A stretch of DNA of 64,000 nucleotides from Moniliella sp. 'wahieum' (taxonomy: Eukaryota > Basidiomycota > Moniliellomycetes > Moniliellales > Moniliellaceae), in contig RSEE01000033.1 in the NCBI GenBank assembly GCA_003971905.1, forward strand, positions 593,683 to 657,682, read 5' to 3'. Below the pieces are notes generated by a model. It had not been told where the DNA came from. It saw only the letters and a program-made list of their open reading frames with translations, and did not search any database. The position numbers and the translations under genes were made by a program. Below are positions 11,148 through 21,411 of the stretch, piece after piece (positions within the stretch are counted from its first letter, which is position 1; the number at the start of each line of letters is the position of its first letter).

Positions 11148-12302
11148 CTAGGCACCCCGGCGCTCGACAATCTTGATCAGGTCAGCCACAACGCCCATAG
11201 CGGTCACGTCGGCACCGGCGCCGGCGCCCTGGACGAGCAGCGGGCGGACTGGGTAGCGCTGGGTAGTGAAGGAGACGATGTTATCGCTCCCCCCGAGGGA
11301 GGCAGCGAAGGGGTGGGTAGCATCGTACTTTTCCAAACTCGCCTTAACCTGGCCCGACTGTGCGTCAAATCACACCGACATAGCGCCAGACTTTGCCCTC
11401 CTTCTTGGCTTCCTCACGAAGCGCCGCTAGCTCGCTGTCAAACTCGGCCAATTTGGCAATGTAATCGTCGCCATCGGCCACCTTGCCTTCCTTTTCCAGC
11501 GCGGCGAGCTTGTCGGGCGTAAGCGACTTGGTCGGTACGGAAGCAAAGCCTTCGGGAAGGGGAGCGGCCTTGGCCACACTCGGAATCAGACGCGACAAGA
11601 TGGTCAATTTACGAGCTACATCCGAACCCGACAAGTCATCCCCAGGGTACGGCTCGGTGTACCCATTCTTCTTGGCCACCGCCACCACGTCCGAGAAGTT
11701 GGCAGTGCTGTCCAGAGAGGCGGGGCACCAGACATTGAAGATGTACGATAGGGTGCCCGAGAAGACGCCCTCGATCTTGAGGATCTCATCGCCCGTGGCA
11801 ACCAGGTCTTTGAGGGTCGAGATGATGGGCAAGCCAGCACCCACTGTGCTTTCCAGCTGAATCAAGGGGCCCTGAGGACCTGCTTTCTCGTCAAGCGCTT
11901 TGAGGATATCGTCAAACAGAGTCATGGGGCCCGAGTAGGCCTTCTTGTTTGGCGTCACAACGCTAAACCCGGCCCGGAGGAAGAGGGGATACGCAGAGGC
12001 AATGGCATCGTTCGAAGTGTTGTCCACCACGACTGTGTGCTTTCCGCCGGCACGCGAAGCCAGGATCTCAATCAACTGCGACGGGCCAGGGGCGGTCTCG
12101 GTCGAAGCAGCGAGCTGGGCAGGCCAGTCGGCTCCCAACGGACCCGAGGCAAAAGCAGCTTGCGCGAATTCTGCACGCTCACGATCCGCAGTGCCTGGGC
12201 TAGGACGGGAGAACTGGTGATCTGGGCAATGACAGCGCTGCCTACCAGGCCAGCGCCAACAATGGCGACGTTGACGCTTCCGCTGATGGTCGTGGCGGCC
12301 AT
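11148..12302 (-). CDS. HOM6: Homoserine dehydrogenase
   Basis: Reduces aspartate semialdehyde to homoserine with NAD(P)H, the branch point to threonine and methionine; cytosolic. The ATG at 12302 gives MAATTISGSVNVAIVGAGLV with the Rossmann GAGLVGS loop. Catalytic-domain motifs follow: VVTPNKKAYSG, ESTVGAGLPIISTL, IEGVFSGTLSYIFN and GYTEPYPGDDLSGSDVARK, which includes the substrate-binding residues of the family. The C-terminus (NIVSFTTQRYPVRPLLVQGA, GVVADLIKI) ends at the stop at 11148-11150. Length, about 370 residues, fits the fungal monofunctional enzyme with no aspartokinase fusion. Two frame changes are needed, near 12160 and near 11366 (one extra T before the Asp codon). No intron seen. 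Divergent from eIF1. Confidence 0.94.
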
Positions 12303-12901
12303 TGTGGGAGACGGAGGGAGAGAGTGGTGGGGGGTCCGACTTGGGATGGGGATGAGGCGGAGAAGGAGGCGGGCGAAGACGGGTGTTTTCTCCGCTTGGC
12401 GCTTGGCGGCGGGCGAATAGGTGCACTCGATCCGTCGCAAGCGTGCTCCTGCGCTGTCTGGGCCATTAGCCGAGCATCGAGAGCATCATGCATCATGCAT
12501 CATGCATCCCTCCTAGGGCCTGGGCTCCAGCGCATCGGGCATCGGACAGGACGATTGCAGATTGACCATCCATCACCCATCGCACCACCCTCCGCGCAGA
12601 CCGGCTGTGCTCTGCTGTGCTCCCCCAGGCGACACAACCGCAAATTTGGGTGCTGATGTCAGCTTTTAATGCCGCACACTGCCCCCGAGCTGCAGCGCCT
12701 GCGGCAGGGTTGCCCCCCAGGGCAGCACGGGGCGAGTGTGGAGCCACGCCACCGCAGCGCATCCCCCTCCTTTCTGCTCTGCCGCCACGCCCTCCTCTCC
12801 GCCTTCCCCTTCCCCCACCACCTCTCCGCCTCTCCTCTTTCCTGCGCCTCCTCCCACCTGCCGTCGACGGACCGCGCAGAGACCGACCCTTGCCCGCTCA
12901 T
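12303..12901. promoter_or_regulatory. Divergent promoter region of homoserine dehydrogenase and eIF1
   Basis: About 600 nt between two divergent start codons. It holds a perfect three-fold CATCATG run at about 12484-12508, part of the dispersed GCATCATGCATC family. A long pyrimidine-rich tract (about 12740-12860) lies directly upstream of the eIF1 ATG, a typical leader for highly expressed fungal translation genes. Confidence 0.55.
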
Positions 12902-13338
12902 ATGAACATCGAAAACCTCCAGCGCTACGACCCCTTTGCCGACGTCGGCGAGGAGCCCCCCGCCCCCAAGTCGTCTGCTCCGCAGGAGGCTACCAAGCAC
13001 AAGTCCAAGACCACTGTTGATGGCTACATCCACATCCGCGTCCAGCAGCGCAATGGCCGCAAAACTCTCACCACCCTCCAGGGCCTCCCCAAGGGTAGGT
13101 CCCTCCCCCTTTCCTGTCTCCCACATCCCCGCGCTGACCAGCCCTGTGAACAGAGTATGACCCCAAGAAGCTCATCAAGGCTTTCAAGAAGGAATTTGCT
13201 TGCAACGGCACGGTCGTCGATGATGTCGAGGCCGGCCAGGTAATTCAGCTGCAGGGTGACCAGCGCCAGAAGATTGCCGCCTTCCTCTCGGAGGAAGTGG
13301 GTATCCCCAAGGCGACGATCAAGGTCCATGGCTTCTGA
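12902..13338 (+). CDS. SUI1: Translation initiation factor eIF1 (SUI1)
   Basis: eIF1 sits near the P site of the 40S subunit and enforces AUG selection during scanning. Two exons, 12902-13094 and 13154-13338, encode 125 residues with no frame break. The 59-nt intron (GTAGGT, GCTGAC, CAG) splits the Glu codon in GLPKEYDPKK. Conserved core: DGYIHIRVQQRNGRKTLTTL, then KKLIKAFKKEFACNGTVV and a C-terminal KATIKVHGF, which is the diagnostic end of SUI1 proteins. The N-terminal tail (MNIENLQRYDPFADVGEEP) also matches the family. Length is slightly above the usual 108-115 residues because of a longer unstructured N-terminal tail. Confidence 0.97.
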
Positions 13339-14197
13339 GCGCCATGTATTGGCTCCAAGGTAGTTGCCACTGTGCACTTCAACCGTTTACCAGGGTCGCT
13401 TGTGGCCCGTGTGTGCATCGGAATGTGGGAGTGCATACGTTGCGAGTGCGTTGACCCATGGGCCCTGTAGTCCACACCGCTGCACACTGGTACTTAGTGG
13501 CACTGCCCCCACCAACTCGCGCCTCTGATGGTGCTGTCCACTTCGGAGCGAGCATCACCGGTCGCTGGACAGTTATCTCGAACGGCTCGAGGCCTCGGGC
13601 CTCTGGTGCCACGCCATGGCACTGTCATGGTGTATACCCAGCAGTCCGCACACAAATGGGACGGTTTTCTGTCTGGAGGTCAGGAGGTATGGGTGGGCGT
13701 GTGTACGTAGCCTCGGAGGATGTGGCGATGATGTGCTGGTGGACGTGAGGCTGGGATGGGACATTTGGCCTTGTCCTGGTTAGCGATGGAGGGCCGAATG
13801 GTTGATGATCGATGACGGAATGGTGGGTGGTTGGTCGGAGGGCGACCGGTGGCCGTCCCCCGGTCAGGCGGTCAGGTGACCACTGGTCTGCAGTGCGCTC
13901 GCTGGTCAGATTCATGATGCATGAGGGGCAATGGATGATGCTTTCGGAGCAGGCTGGCTCTGCGCTCCCCAGCTGGTTGCACACCAAGCGATCAGCGATC
14001 AGCCCATCGCTCATCGCTCTGCCCGGGCGGAAAAAGAAGGTCGGCGGCGGAATGCGGCGGCGGAAGACGCGGTGCAGGAGGCGAGTGCGTCGAAAATAAA
14101 GTAGGCGAGAGGGAGCGCTGAGACGAGGCTGGTTGCGCTTTCGCTCCAGCCGTCCCCGCGCCGATCTTCTGCGCCGCCACCGTCCGCCTCCCCCACT
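13339..14197. other. Intergenic region eIF1 to TOM40
   Basis: Contains the eIF1 3' end and the TOM40 promoter. The minus-strand frame at 13625-14320 is open but low complexity and overlaps the TOM40 start, so I do not call it. A CATGATGCATGA copy of the dispersed motif lies near 13912. Confidence 0.5.
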
Positions 14198-15349
14198 ATG
14201 GCTGCTCCCGCGTCCCCCTTCCCGGACATCCACACTCCTGGATCTGCCCCGGGAGCCCCTCACCGAGCAGCTCCATCTCCCGCCCCAGTCCGACCGCCAG
14301 AACGCCGAAGAGGGCGCCACCGCGCCCTATGGATTCTTCACCCCCGTCATCGCCGCCGCCGGGCGTCTGCATGCCGCCCGCAAGCACCTTGACTTGCCCA
14401 ACCCCGGCTCGGTTGAACACCTTCAGCGCGAGGTCAAGGCCACCCACCTGACCAACCACTTTTTCGATGGCGCGCGCGCTGACTTGACCAAGGTGTTTTC
14501 GGTGAACCCTGTCTTCCAAGTCACGCATGCCTTTAGCATGCCCAACGCGCCTAATCCCCCCAGCTACAACTTTGGCGCTGTTTTGGGTGACAATCGCCAC
14601 TTCTTGCAGGGTGGAGTGGACGACTCGGGGTCGGTGACCATGCGTGCAAACCGTGGATGGGGCTTTGGCCACATTTCTAAAATCCAGGCCCAGCTCGTCA
14701 GCGGCTCGGGGTCGTTTGTGCAACTCGAGCATGACTACCAAGGCTCGGACCACACCCTGAACATCAAAGCCCTCAACCCATCTATCACCAATGGCACGGG
14801 CATTTTCATGGGAGCTACCTTCAGTCTCTTACCCGTAATTTTGCATTTGGCCTCGAGACTGTCGTTCAACGGCCGTCGCCTGAGGTTCAGGAGGCTACCA
14901 CGGGCTACCACGCCAAACTCACTGGCGACAAAAAGGACTGGATCGCCACCGTATCGGCCCAAGGGATGGGGGTGGTGCAAGCCTCCTACTGGCAAAAGCT
15001 GGCGGAACGAGTGGATGTAGCAGCAGACTTGCTGCTGCTTGCGGTAGGCCCCAAACGGGAAGCGACCGCTACCCTGGGTGCCAAGTGGGACTTCCACATG
15101 TCCACCCTCCGCACTCAGATTGACTCGACGGGTAAGCTGGCTACCCAGATCGAACAGCGCCTTGCCCCCACCTTTGCCTTCACGGTTGGCGGAGAGATTG
15201 ATCACGCCAAGGGTGCTTCGCGCTTTGGGGTCGGGCTCAACATCGAGTCGGGTACGGAAATTGACCCGAATGCACCGATGCCGACGCCTCCCTCGCTTCC
15301 CTCTAATGGGCTGACCTGGGCGGGGACAAGACGGATGAACATGGTTTGA
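14198..15349 (+). CDS. TOM40: Mitochondrial import receptor subunit TOM40
   Basis: Forms the beta-barrel pore of the TOM complex in the mitochondrial outer membrane. The ATG at 14198 gives MAAPASPFPDIHTPG; after a frame change near 14245 the protein continues into NPGSVEHLQREVKATHLTNH, the typical Tom40 N-terminal helix region. Then come GARADLTKVFSVNPVFQVTH and barrel strands ending in FGAVLGDNRHFLQGGVDDSG, GHISKIQAQLV and LNIKALNPSI. A second frame change near 14825 leads to RNFAFGLETVVQ, ASYWQKL and AKWDFHMSTLRTQIDSTGK. The last strands (FTVGGEIDHAKGASRFGVGL) and the stop at 15347-15349 fit the family. No introns. Total length of about 380 residues is normal. Confidence 0.92.
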
Positions 15350-18300
15350 CGTTGCCATTGCGTTGGCTTGATCTTGCTCAAGCCTAACGTCTACGCTCCT
15401 TCCTAACGCCGCCTCGATCTTGTGCCACTACATTTGGTAGTGTATTTGTCCCCCTCATCATTTGCACGATCCACCACTTGCCATCCAAATTAGGCTATTA
15501 TGTAGTAGTCTTTGGAATCAACAGTGGTTTGGGATGCCAAGTAGACAGAAGATAAGGAAATGGAGTGTAGGCTTTAGCGCTGAGACATGAAAGGGAGACG
15601 ATCCTAACGCCCCAAAGAAGTATTACATGCTAGTTCGTCGTCTGAAAAATGGCGCAGAAGACGATAGCTGAGTACCAATAGAGTAAGAAGGTCACTGAAG
15701 CTTTTCACATGGCCAGAGGGGATGGTTATGCAGAGTTGGAACACAAATGCAAGTCATTTTCTAATAGGGGGGGCACCCCCCCCCCTTCCCATGAGCAAGC
15801 TCGCTTCGTCTTGCATGTGGAAAGTATACCCCCTTTCCATGCCGCAAGACTCACATGCGGAACGCACAAGAACATAATAGGGGACACTAAACGTTTGAGG
15901 TATAGATTCCTGTGGAACCGGAAACAGGGGAACCTGCCGCTGGGTTTTCTGCTCTCTTTGCTCTTCTGCTCTGGATGACGAGTTCGATTTTGTCGAGATC
16001 AACGGAAGGCAGCTGGACGAGGCGTCTCGGGTCTATAATGCCTGTGACAATTGCCAATTCTCAGTTTTATGGACCTATGACCTTCTGGAGCACGGAGTTG
16101 TTGAGAATCGATCCACTATCTCGCCAGTCCATGAGAAGATGACACGTTCGACTGTCCTGATGTCCATACGCGCAACACGGAGCTGTGCGAGCGCACGGTC
16201 TCGGACCTGGTGGTCTCTCTTGGCGCACTGGCTGTCCAATGGCATTGGCGTTGCTGCTACTTGGACTACCGATGTTGACATTTGGCGGTCTAGGCTATGT
16301 TTGCCCACAGTTTCCTTCCTGACCATGAGACCAGGTCAAAATCGGAAGAACGCACGCGCCATGCACGCTTCGCACCCGAACCCCTGTCTCCCTCTCAGAG
16401 TGTGCCGTTAAGGAACGAATCTGTACCCCCCGTCCCCCAAAAGGGGCTGTGGACTATGCATGTAGCTGCATATAATTTTGATAATGCTGAGGGAGAGAAT
16501 GTGAGAGGTGCTGCCCTGCGGCAAAAGAAATATGCGAATCGTATTGGGTTCTCGGCCAATTTATTTTGGTTGATGCCTATATACGTTCCACAGTATAGCC
16601 CTCCAAAGTCAATACCTGCTTTTTCCGTGACGTTTTTCTGTACTGCATTATCATCAGCCCATTGGTTAATCAATTTGATGTACGCAGGGCTACTCTGTGT
16701 GAGTAGAAAGGTGGTTTTGCTGATTTTGTTACGACGACCAAATCTGTGCCGGAGGTATCAATACGATGTATCACGGAGAGATAGGGTCTTTGTCTGGGGT
16801 AAATTTTAAAACTCCCGACACCCGCCAGCTAGGGTTGAATACGGTCCATGCGTCTGTCATGAGGCATTTTTGTACTCGCACCAGTTTCTTGGTTTTGATC
16901 ATCAGTACGAAACGCAGGCAAACGTCGTGACAGCCAATATCCGGCGAGCCATCTCCACCGTCGCCGGGTTCTGGGTCATGTTGGCTCAGATCTGTTAGCC
17001 TGTCGAGGCGGGCGGCGCGTGAGGGCAAAAAATATCACCCGGGACGCTGGTAACGCGTCACGTAGCGCTCGTCCCATAGTTTCCTGGAGGGGGGAAAGAC
17101 GATCGTCGCCGATAATGGGGAGCTCACAATGCACTATCGCCCAGGCCTGTGTCCAGGCCAGCAACAATGCAGTGCCGGAAACAATCGTCTCACAGCAAAG
17201 CTGTCGCACCAGCAACAATGGTGCTAGTGTATTTTCTCGCCGCTCTCAAGCTCTCTCGTGCCTTAGGCCTCCGGCCTTAACCTTCAACTCATCCAAGATC
17301 GAACGCCGCACTAATTGCTCCAACTTCCCACCATCTTAGACATGGTGGCACAATTATGCTAACCTATCTATTACACGGTGGCAGACACCATGTGTTGCCA
17401 GAGCTGTTCTCTTCTCTCGTGGTTGTGTACTATAGTTTCTCAGATATGTATCGACACCTTAAAGACAGGGCCGAGAGGCGCTTGTGCAGCTGCCCACGAT
17501 CCACTCCATCCGATGTTTTTATAATATGCTGGAGTCAGCGCGCATGCATACAACCGCACTGCGGTCTCCCCCGGCTGGCCCGGTTGCGGCGCAATGCCAT
17601 GGGACGACACATCCCAGTCCCTGACCTGGTCTAAACGATTCGCCGGTTTCTAACAGCGCACGATCCCGAGCCCAGAGGGTAACGCATGCCGGCATACAGA
17701 TCAAACGCAGCTGCCCAGGGGGTTGTTAGGCGGAACTGGCTCAAACGAAAGGTTCCAGTCGGCCACCTCGGAGGAGGGCCAGATGGCAGCCTGCTCTTGC
17801 TCCAAACGCTCCGCCACAAGGCTGCTGTGTTCTTGTGAGGGACCACACAGACCGCACATGACCATTATAAACCAACCGAGCGCACCTTGGAATGCAATGC
17901 TGGCTGCGATCGCACACAGCTTCCAGCGGGTCCCGGGACCAATCAAGCAAGGCCTGACAAGGAAAAAAGCCGCAGGAAAACAAAGGTTGCCTGACCCTCC
18001 ACCTGCTCTGCATTTTGTGCACGTGGGGCTACGAAGGAAAAGGAAGAAGCACATATTCTGATGATTTCAGTTCCCGTGTCGGCGATACCGGTGGTAGGCG
18101 CCTAGAACTTGCCGGGATCTCTCGTCTTAGGGATCTCAGCGACCTGGAGAAACGACTATACCGTTGCGAAACTGGCAACACGAAAATTCATGAACGCCGA
18201 ACAAGCCCCTGAAGGTGGCCTACGTGGTGTTTTTGGCTACACGCCGCGGGATCCAGTGGCCACTTGCCCATCCCCTTCCCTTGCGACACTCACGCCCACC

Positions 18301-18386
18301 ATGGGCCACGGGCTGCTGCAAAAAGCGTGCCGCTCCATCTATTAGCTGAGGGCCAGCCGAGTGGGCAGCGCATCACAGAGAGGCGC
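15350..18386. other. Three-kilobase region without a convincing gene
   Basis: Lies between the TOM40 and beta-COP stop codons (convergent). The plus-strand frame at 16297-16809 (170 codons, no ATG-proximal motif) and the minus-strand frame at 17701-18054 are the longest; neither is recognised. Base composition is more AT-rich around 15400-16800 than in the genes. Confidence 0.5.
17701..18054 (-). CDS. Possible small membrane protein, unrecognised
   Basis: A 117-codon frame with a true ATG (18054) and stop at 17701. It contains a hydrophobic segment (CAIAASIAFQGALGWFIMVM) of about 20 residues that could span a membrane, after a cysteine- and glycine-containing N-terminus, and ends in a polar tail. 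I see no family match. It may be spurious; the reverse strand is also open here. Confidence 0.22.
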   Translation of the reverse strand: MCFFLFLRSPTCTKCRAGGGSGNLCFPAAFFLVRPCLIGPGTRWKLCAIAASIAFQGALGWFIMVMCGLCGPSQEHSSLVAERLEQEQAAIWPSSEVADWNLSFEPVPPNNPLGSCV

Positions 18387-21300
18387 CTACTCGGCAGTGG
18401 CCTTTTGAGCCATCGTGATCTTGTCCCCCAGGCTGAGAGCAATGCCTTGGGTCTTGGAGCGAATGCGGACATGGCCCTGGATGTGGCCGTTGTCCAGCTG
18501 CTCCATGCTGACATTGGCCAACGCATCCTCCCCAAACAGCGAGCGGGCATACAAGTTGGCCGAAAGGAATCCACAGTCACCCGCCAGCGAAGCCTCTGGC
18601 GTTAAGCAGGCCATGTTGGTGGAGCGCATGACATGTTCCAAGTACTGCCGCAACGAAGGGATGACCGTATTGACGTTGACCTTGTTTTCCCACTCAAACT
18701 CGGTCCACATGGATCGGAACTGAGTTTCGTCGCAGTAAGAAGGCTTAATATAGTCGAGAATGTCAATGTGGATGTCGTTCATCACAACTAGTCCACCCTC
18801 TGGCGGGGCGGCGGCTTTTGCGCCTCGCCGCGAAGAGGGGGCAACGACAGGTGCAGACGATTCGTAGGTAATGTTGCCAAAGATAACGCCCGTTTCGGTT
18901 GAAGCCACCTTGATTGCGGCTTTGATAGACTGGTAGTTGTAAGGGCCAATCGTGTACGTTCCCGGCCGGTCCACAAGCGAGAGGTCACCCAAGGTGGCGA
19001 ATTCAATCGTGAGGTTCTGCAATGTGTCTTGCGTCTGATTGACGACGAGAACGTCAAGCAGGATGTCAAACTGATGAACTTGAACATAGGCCTCGGCATA
19101 AACTGCGTCCGAGAATCCCGTCAGTTGGACCACCCGCTGGAGTTTGGAGATAAAGTCGTCCTTGCCCCCGTCGGCGGCACCAGTCGCTACACCCAACTTT
19201 GTCTAGGTCGTCAACCTCAAAGTCTTCGGCGCCCTTTCGTGCAAACTGACGGAACTGGATCAAATCCTCAGGCTGGGTCTTGACCTCCTTGGTCGCACTT
19301 TGCCTTGTTTCCGCCTCAGCCTTTTTGGCCACTTGGTGCTCTTCCATCCGGGCAAAAGCACTTTTGGTTTCGTCGAGAACACCTCTTCCACATCCGCGTC
19401 CTCTGCCCGCCCTTGAGGGATGAAGCGTTGGCCGGCAGTGAAGCCAGCGTTTGGATGCACGTCATGATCCTCTCTGCACTGTCCTCGTCGATCGGAGCAG
19501 CAGCCAAGGACGACTGTCCCACTCGCAAGACCGAGGTCATAATCAACATTGCCTCCGCTCGCAGCGCATTGAGCCTGCTCTCATCGTCAAAGATTTGCGC
19601 ATGTCGCAGGACGAGCTTGACGAGTGTAGAGGCCAAAACAGTAGCCGTGTAGTAGTCACCCACCAGGATCAATGCCCGAAGAGGAGGTTTGGACGACCCT
19701 CGTCCTTCCGAACGGGGCCACCGCACAAATGCAGTTTCGGTAGCGTAGGTGCCATCTGCACGAACCTTGGGCGCGCTAGGCTGGGCCGACTCCTCAATGG
19801 TTTCAGTGGGTTGCGTGTCTTCACCTTGCTGCGCCCGCTCTTCCGCGGCCAGAATAGGGATCTCTCCCAACACTTTGCGAATACGCTCCAAAGCAACCAG
19901 GACATCCGACTGTTCGGTCGCGTACTCACCCACAATCCACAGTGCCCCGCGGAAGACCTTGCCCGACTTGATCTGATCAAACGTGGAAAGCAGCTTGTCG
20001 AGGATCGATGACCGCAAGTCGGGGAAACGTTCGACCACTTCCCGTACAAACGCAATCACATCCACTGCTGTCGAATTCGAGTTGTCGCCCAAATAATCAA
20101 TCAGGACATGCACCACGCTCGATGCCACCTCACTAAACTTGATCGCGCACTGGTGGATACTTTGGATGAGCAGTTTGTTGTTTTCTACCGCCATCCGGTC
20201 CGTTGTCGCCCCGCCGGCAGCACTGGTGGATTTGGTGAGTTCCTTCTGCAGGAAAAGCACCACCTCCTCCACGTTGCGCGAGCTAACCATGTCGAGCGCA
20301 ATGCGCAACGCCTTGCGCCGCACGTCCATGTCGGTACTGTTCAACACCCGCAGCAAGTCCATCACCAACGGGTCAATCACATGACCATGCCGCTTGCGCA
20401 GTGCGTCCAGCCGGTCCAATACAATGAGCTTGACATTGTTGTCACTCTCTTTCACCACAAGCTCAATGAGCGCACTAGCCGTCGCTTTGATTGCTGCTGC
20501 TGTCTGGGTGAGTGCAGCCAGCGTCGTTGCGGCCTCATACTTAACCGCATGACTGGGCGCCTCGAGCAGCTCCGAGATGATCCGCACAAAGGCAGCCTGT
20601 ATACGTGTTAGTCCGTTCTGCTCAAGAGGTGCGTGTGGTAGCGAAAGGGAGCTGGGAAAGAACAAACATACCTTGTGCTTACCACCTGAGCTTAATCTCT
20701 TTGCGAATAAACTCAATGACCGCCAGCTGGATGCCCTCGTCCTGCTGGTTGATCTGGTCGCCTAGGGACAGGACGTAGTTGAGTGCTTTGTCAGGTGCAA
20801 CATGGCGAGGAAGATGAGTGCGTTACGCTTGCACGCATTGTCCGACTCGGCAGCGAGGAAGGATTCGATCAGCTCGGGGGCATCAGGAATTAAGTGGCTC
20901 GTCGATGGTGCAGTGTAGATGGAGTAGATGCAGAAGACGCGTTCTTGCGCACGTATGAGTAGCGATGGTCGAGACACGCCTGGATGGAGGGCACAAGAGG
21001 CTCGAGAAGTTCCGCCTCGCGGATCTTCTCGATAAAGCGAAGAGTACTGCCGCGGATGTACTCATTGGGGTGCTGGAGGTCGTTACGGATGTAGTTGCAG
21101 ACAAGGATCATCTCCTGGCGCAGCTTGCCCAGCTCGTCGGTCTTGGGGCACACCTCCCAGTAGAAGTGAAGCATCTTCTTGAGTGCCTTGTTCTTACTTG
21201 GCAGCACGTACTGGATGATGGGCATGAGCAGCGTCGGGTGGGGACGGCCATTGAGGGTGGAGGTGATGATGGCGCGCAGGGCCTCCAGCTTGACCTCATC

Positions 21301-21411
21301 GTCGTTCTTGGTGAGCAGCTTGCGCAGGTCGTTGGACGACAGGTGGGTCAGCAGGTCCACGCCGTCTGATGGCGCAACGACCGTGTAGGCTGCCGCCTCG
21401 GAGCTCGCCAT
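18387..21411 (-). CDS. SEC26: Coatomer subunit beta (beta-COP)
   Basis: Part of the COPI coat that drives Golgi-to-ER and intra-Golgi retrograde traffic. The ATG at 21411 opens [20 protein letters not shown]. The N-terminal alpha-solenoid follows: [54 protein letters not shown]. After frame changes near 20945, 20790 and 20690 it runs on as [20 protein letters not shown], and after the intron [39 protein letters not shown] and GALWIVGEY. The C-terminal appendage region ([49 protein letters not shown]) ends at 18387. A 75-nt intron at 20597-20671 (GTATGT, ACTAAC, CAG) is visible. Further frame changes lie near 19400 and 19190. Length of about 960 residues is normal for the family. Confidence 0.94.

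Noticed and set aside
13625-14320. 231-codon minus-strand frame
   Set aside because: Overlaps the TOM40 start, low complexity, no motif.
16297-16809. 170-codon plus-strand frame
   Set aside because: No recognisable domain; composition like surrounding intergenic DNA.
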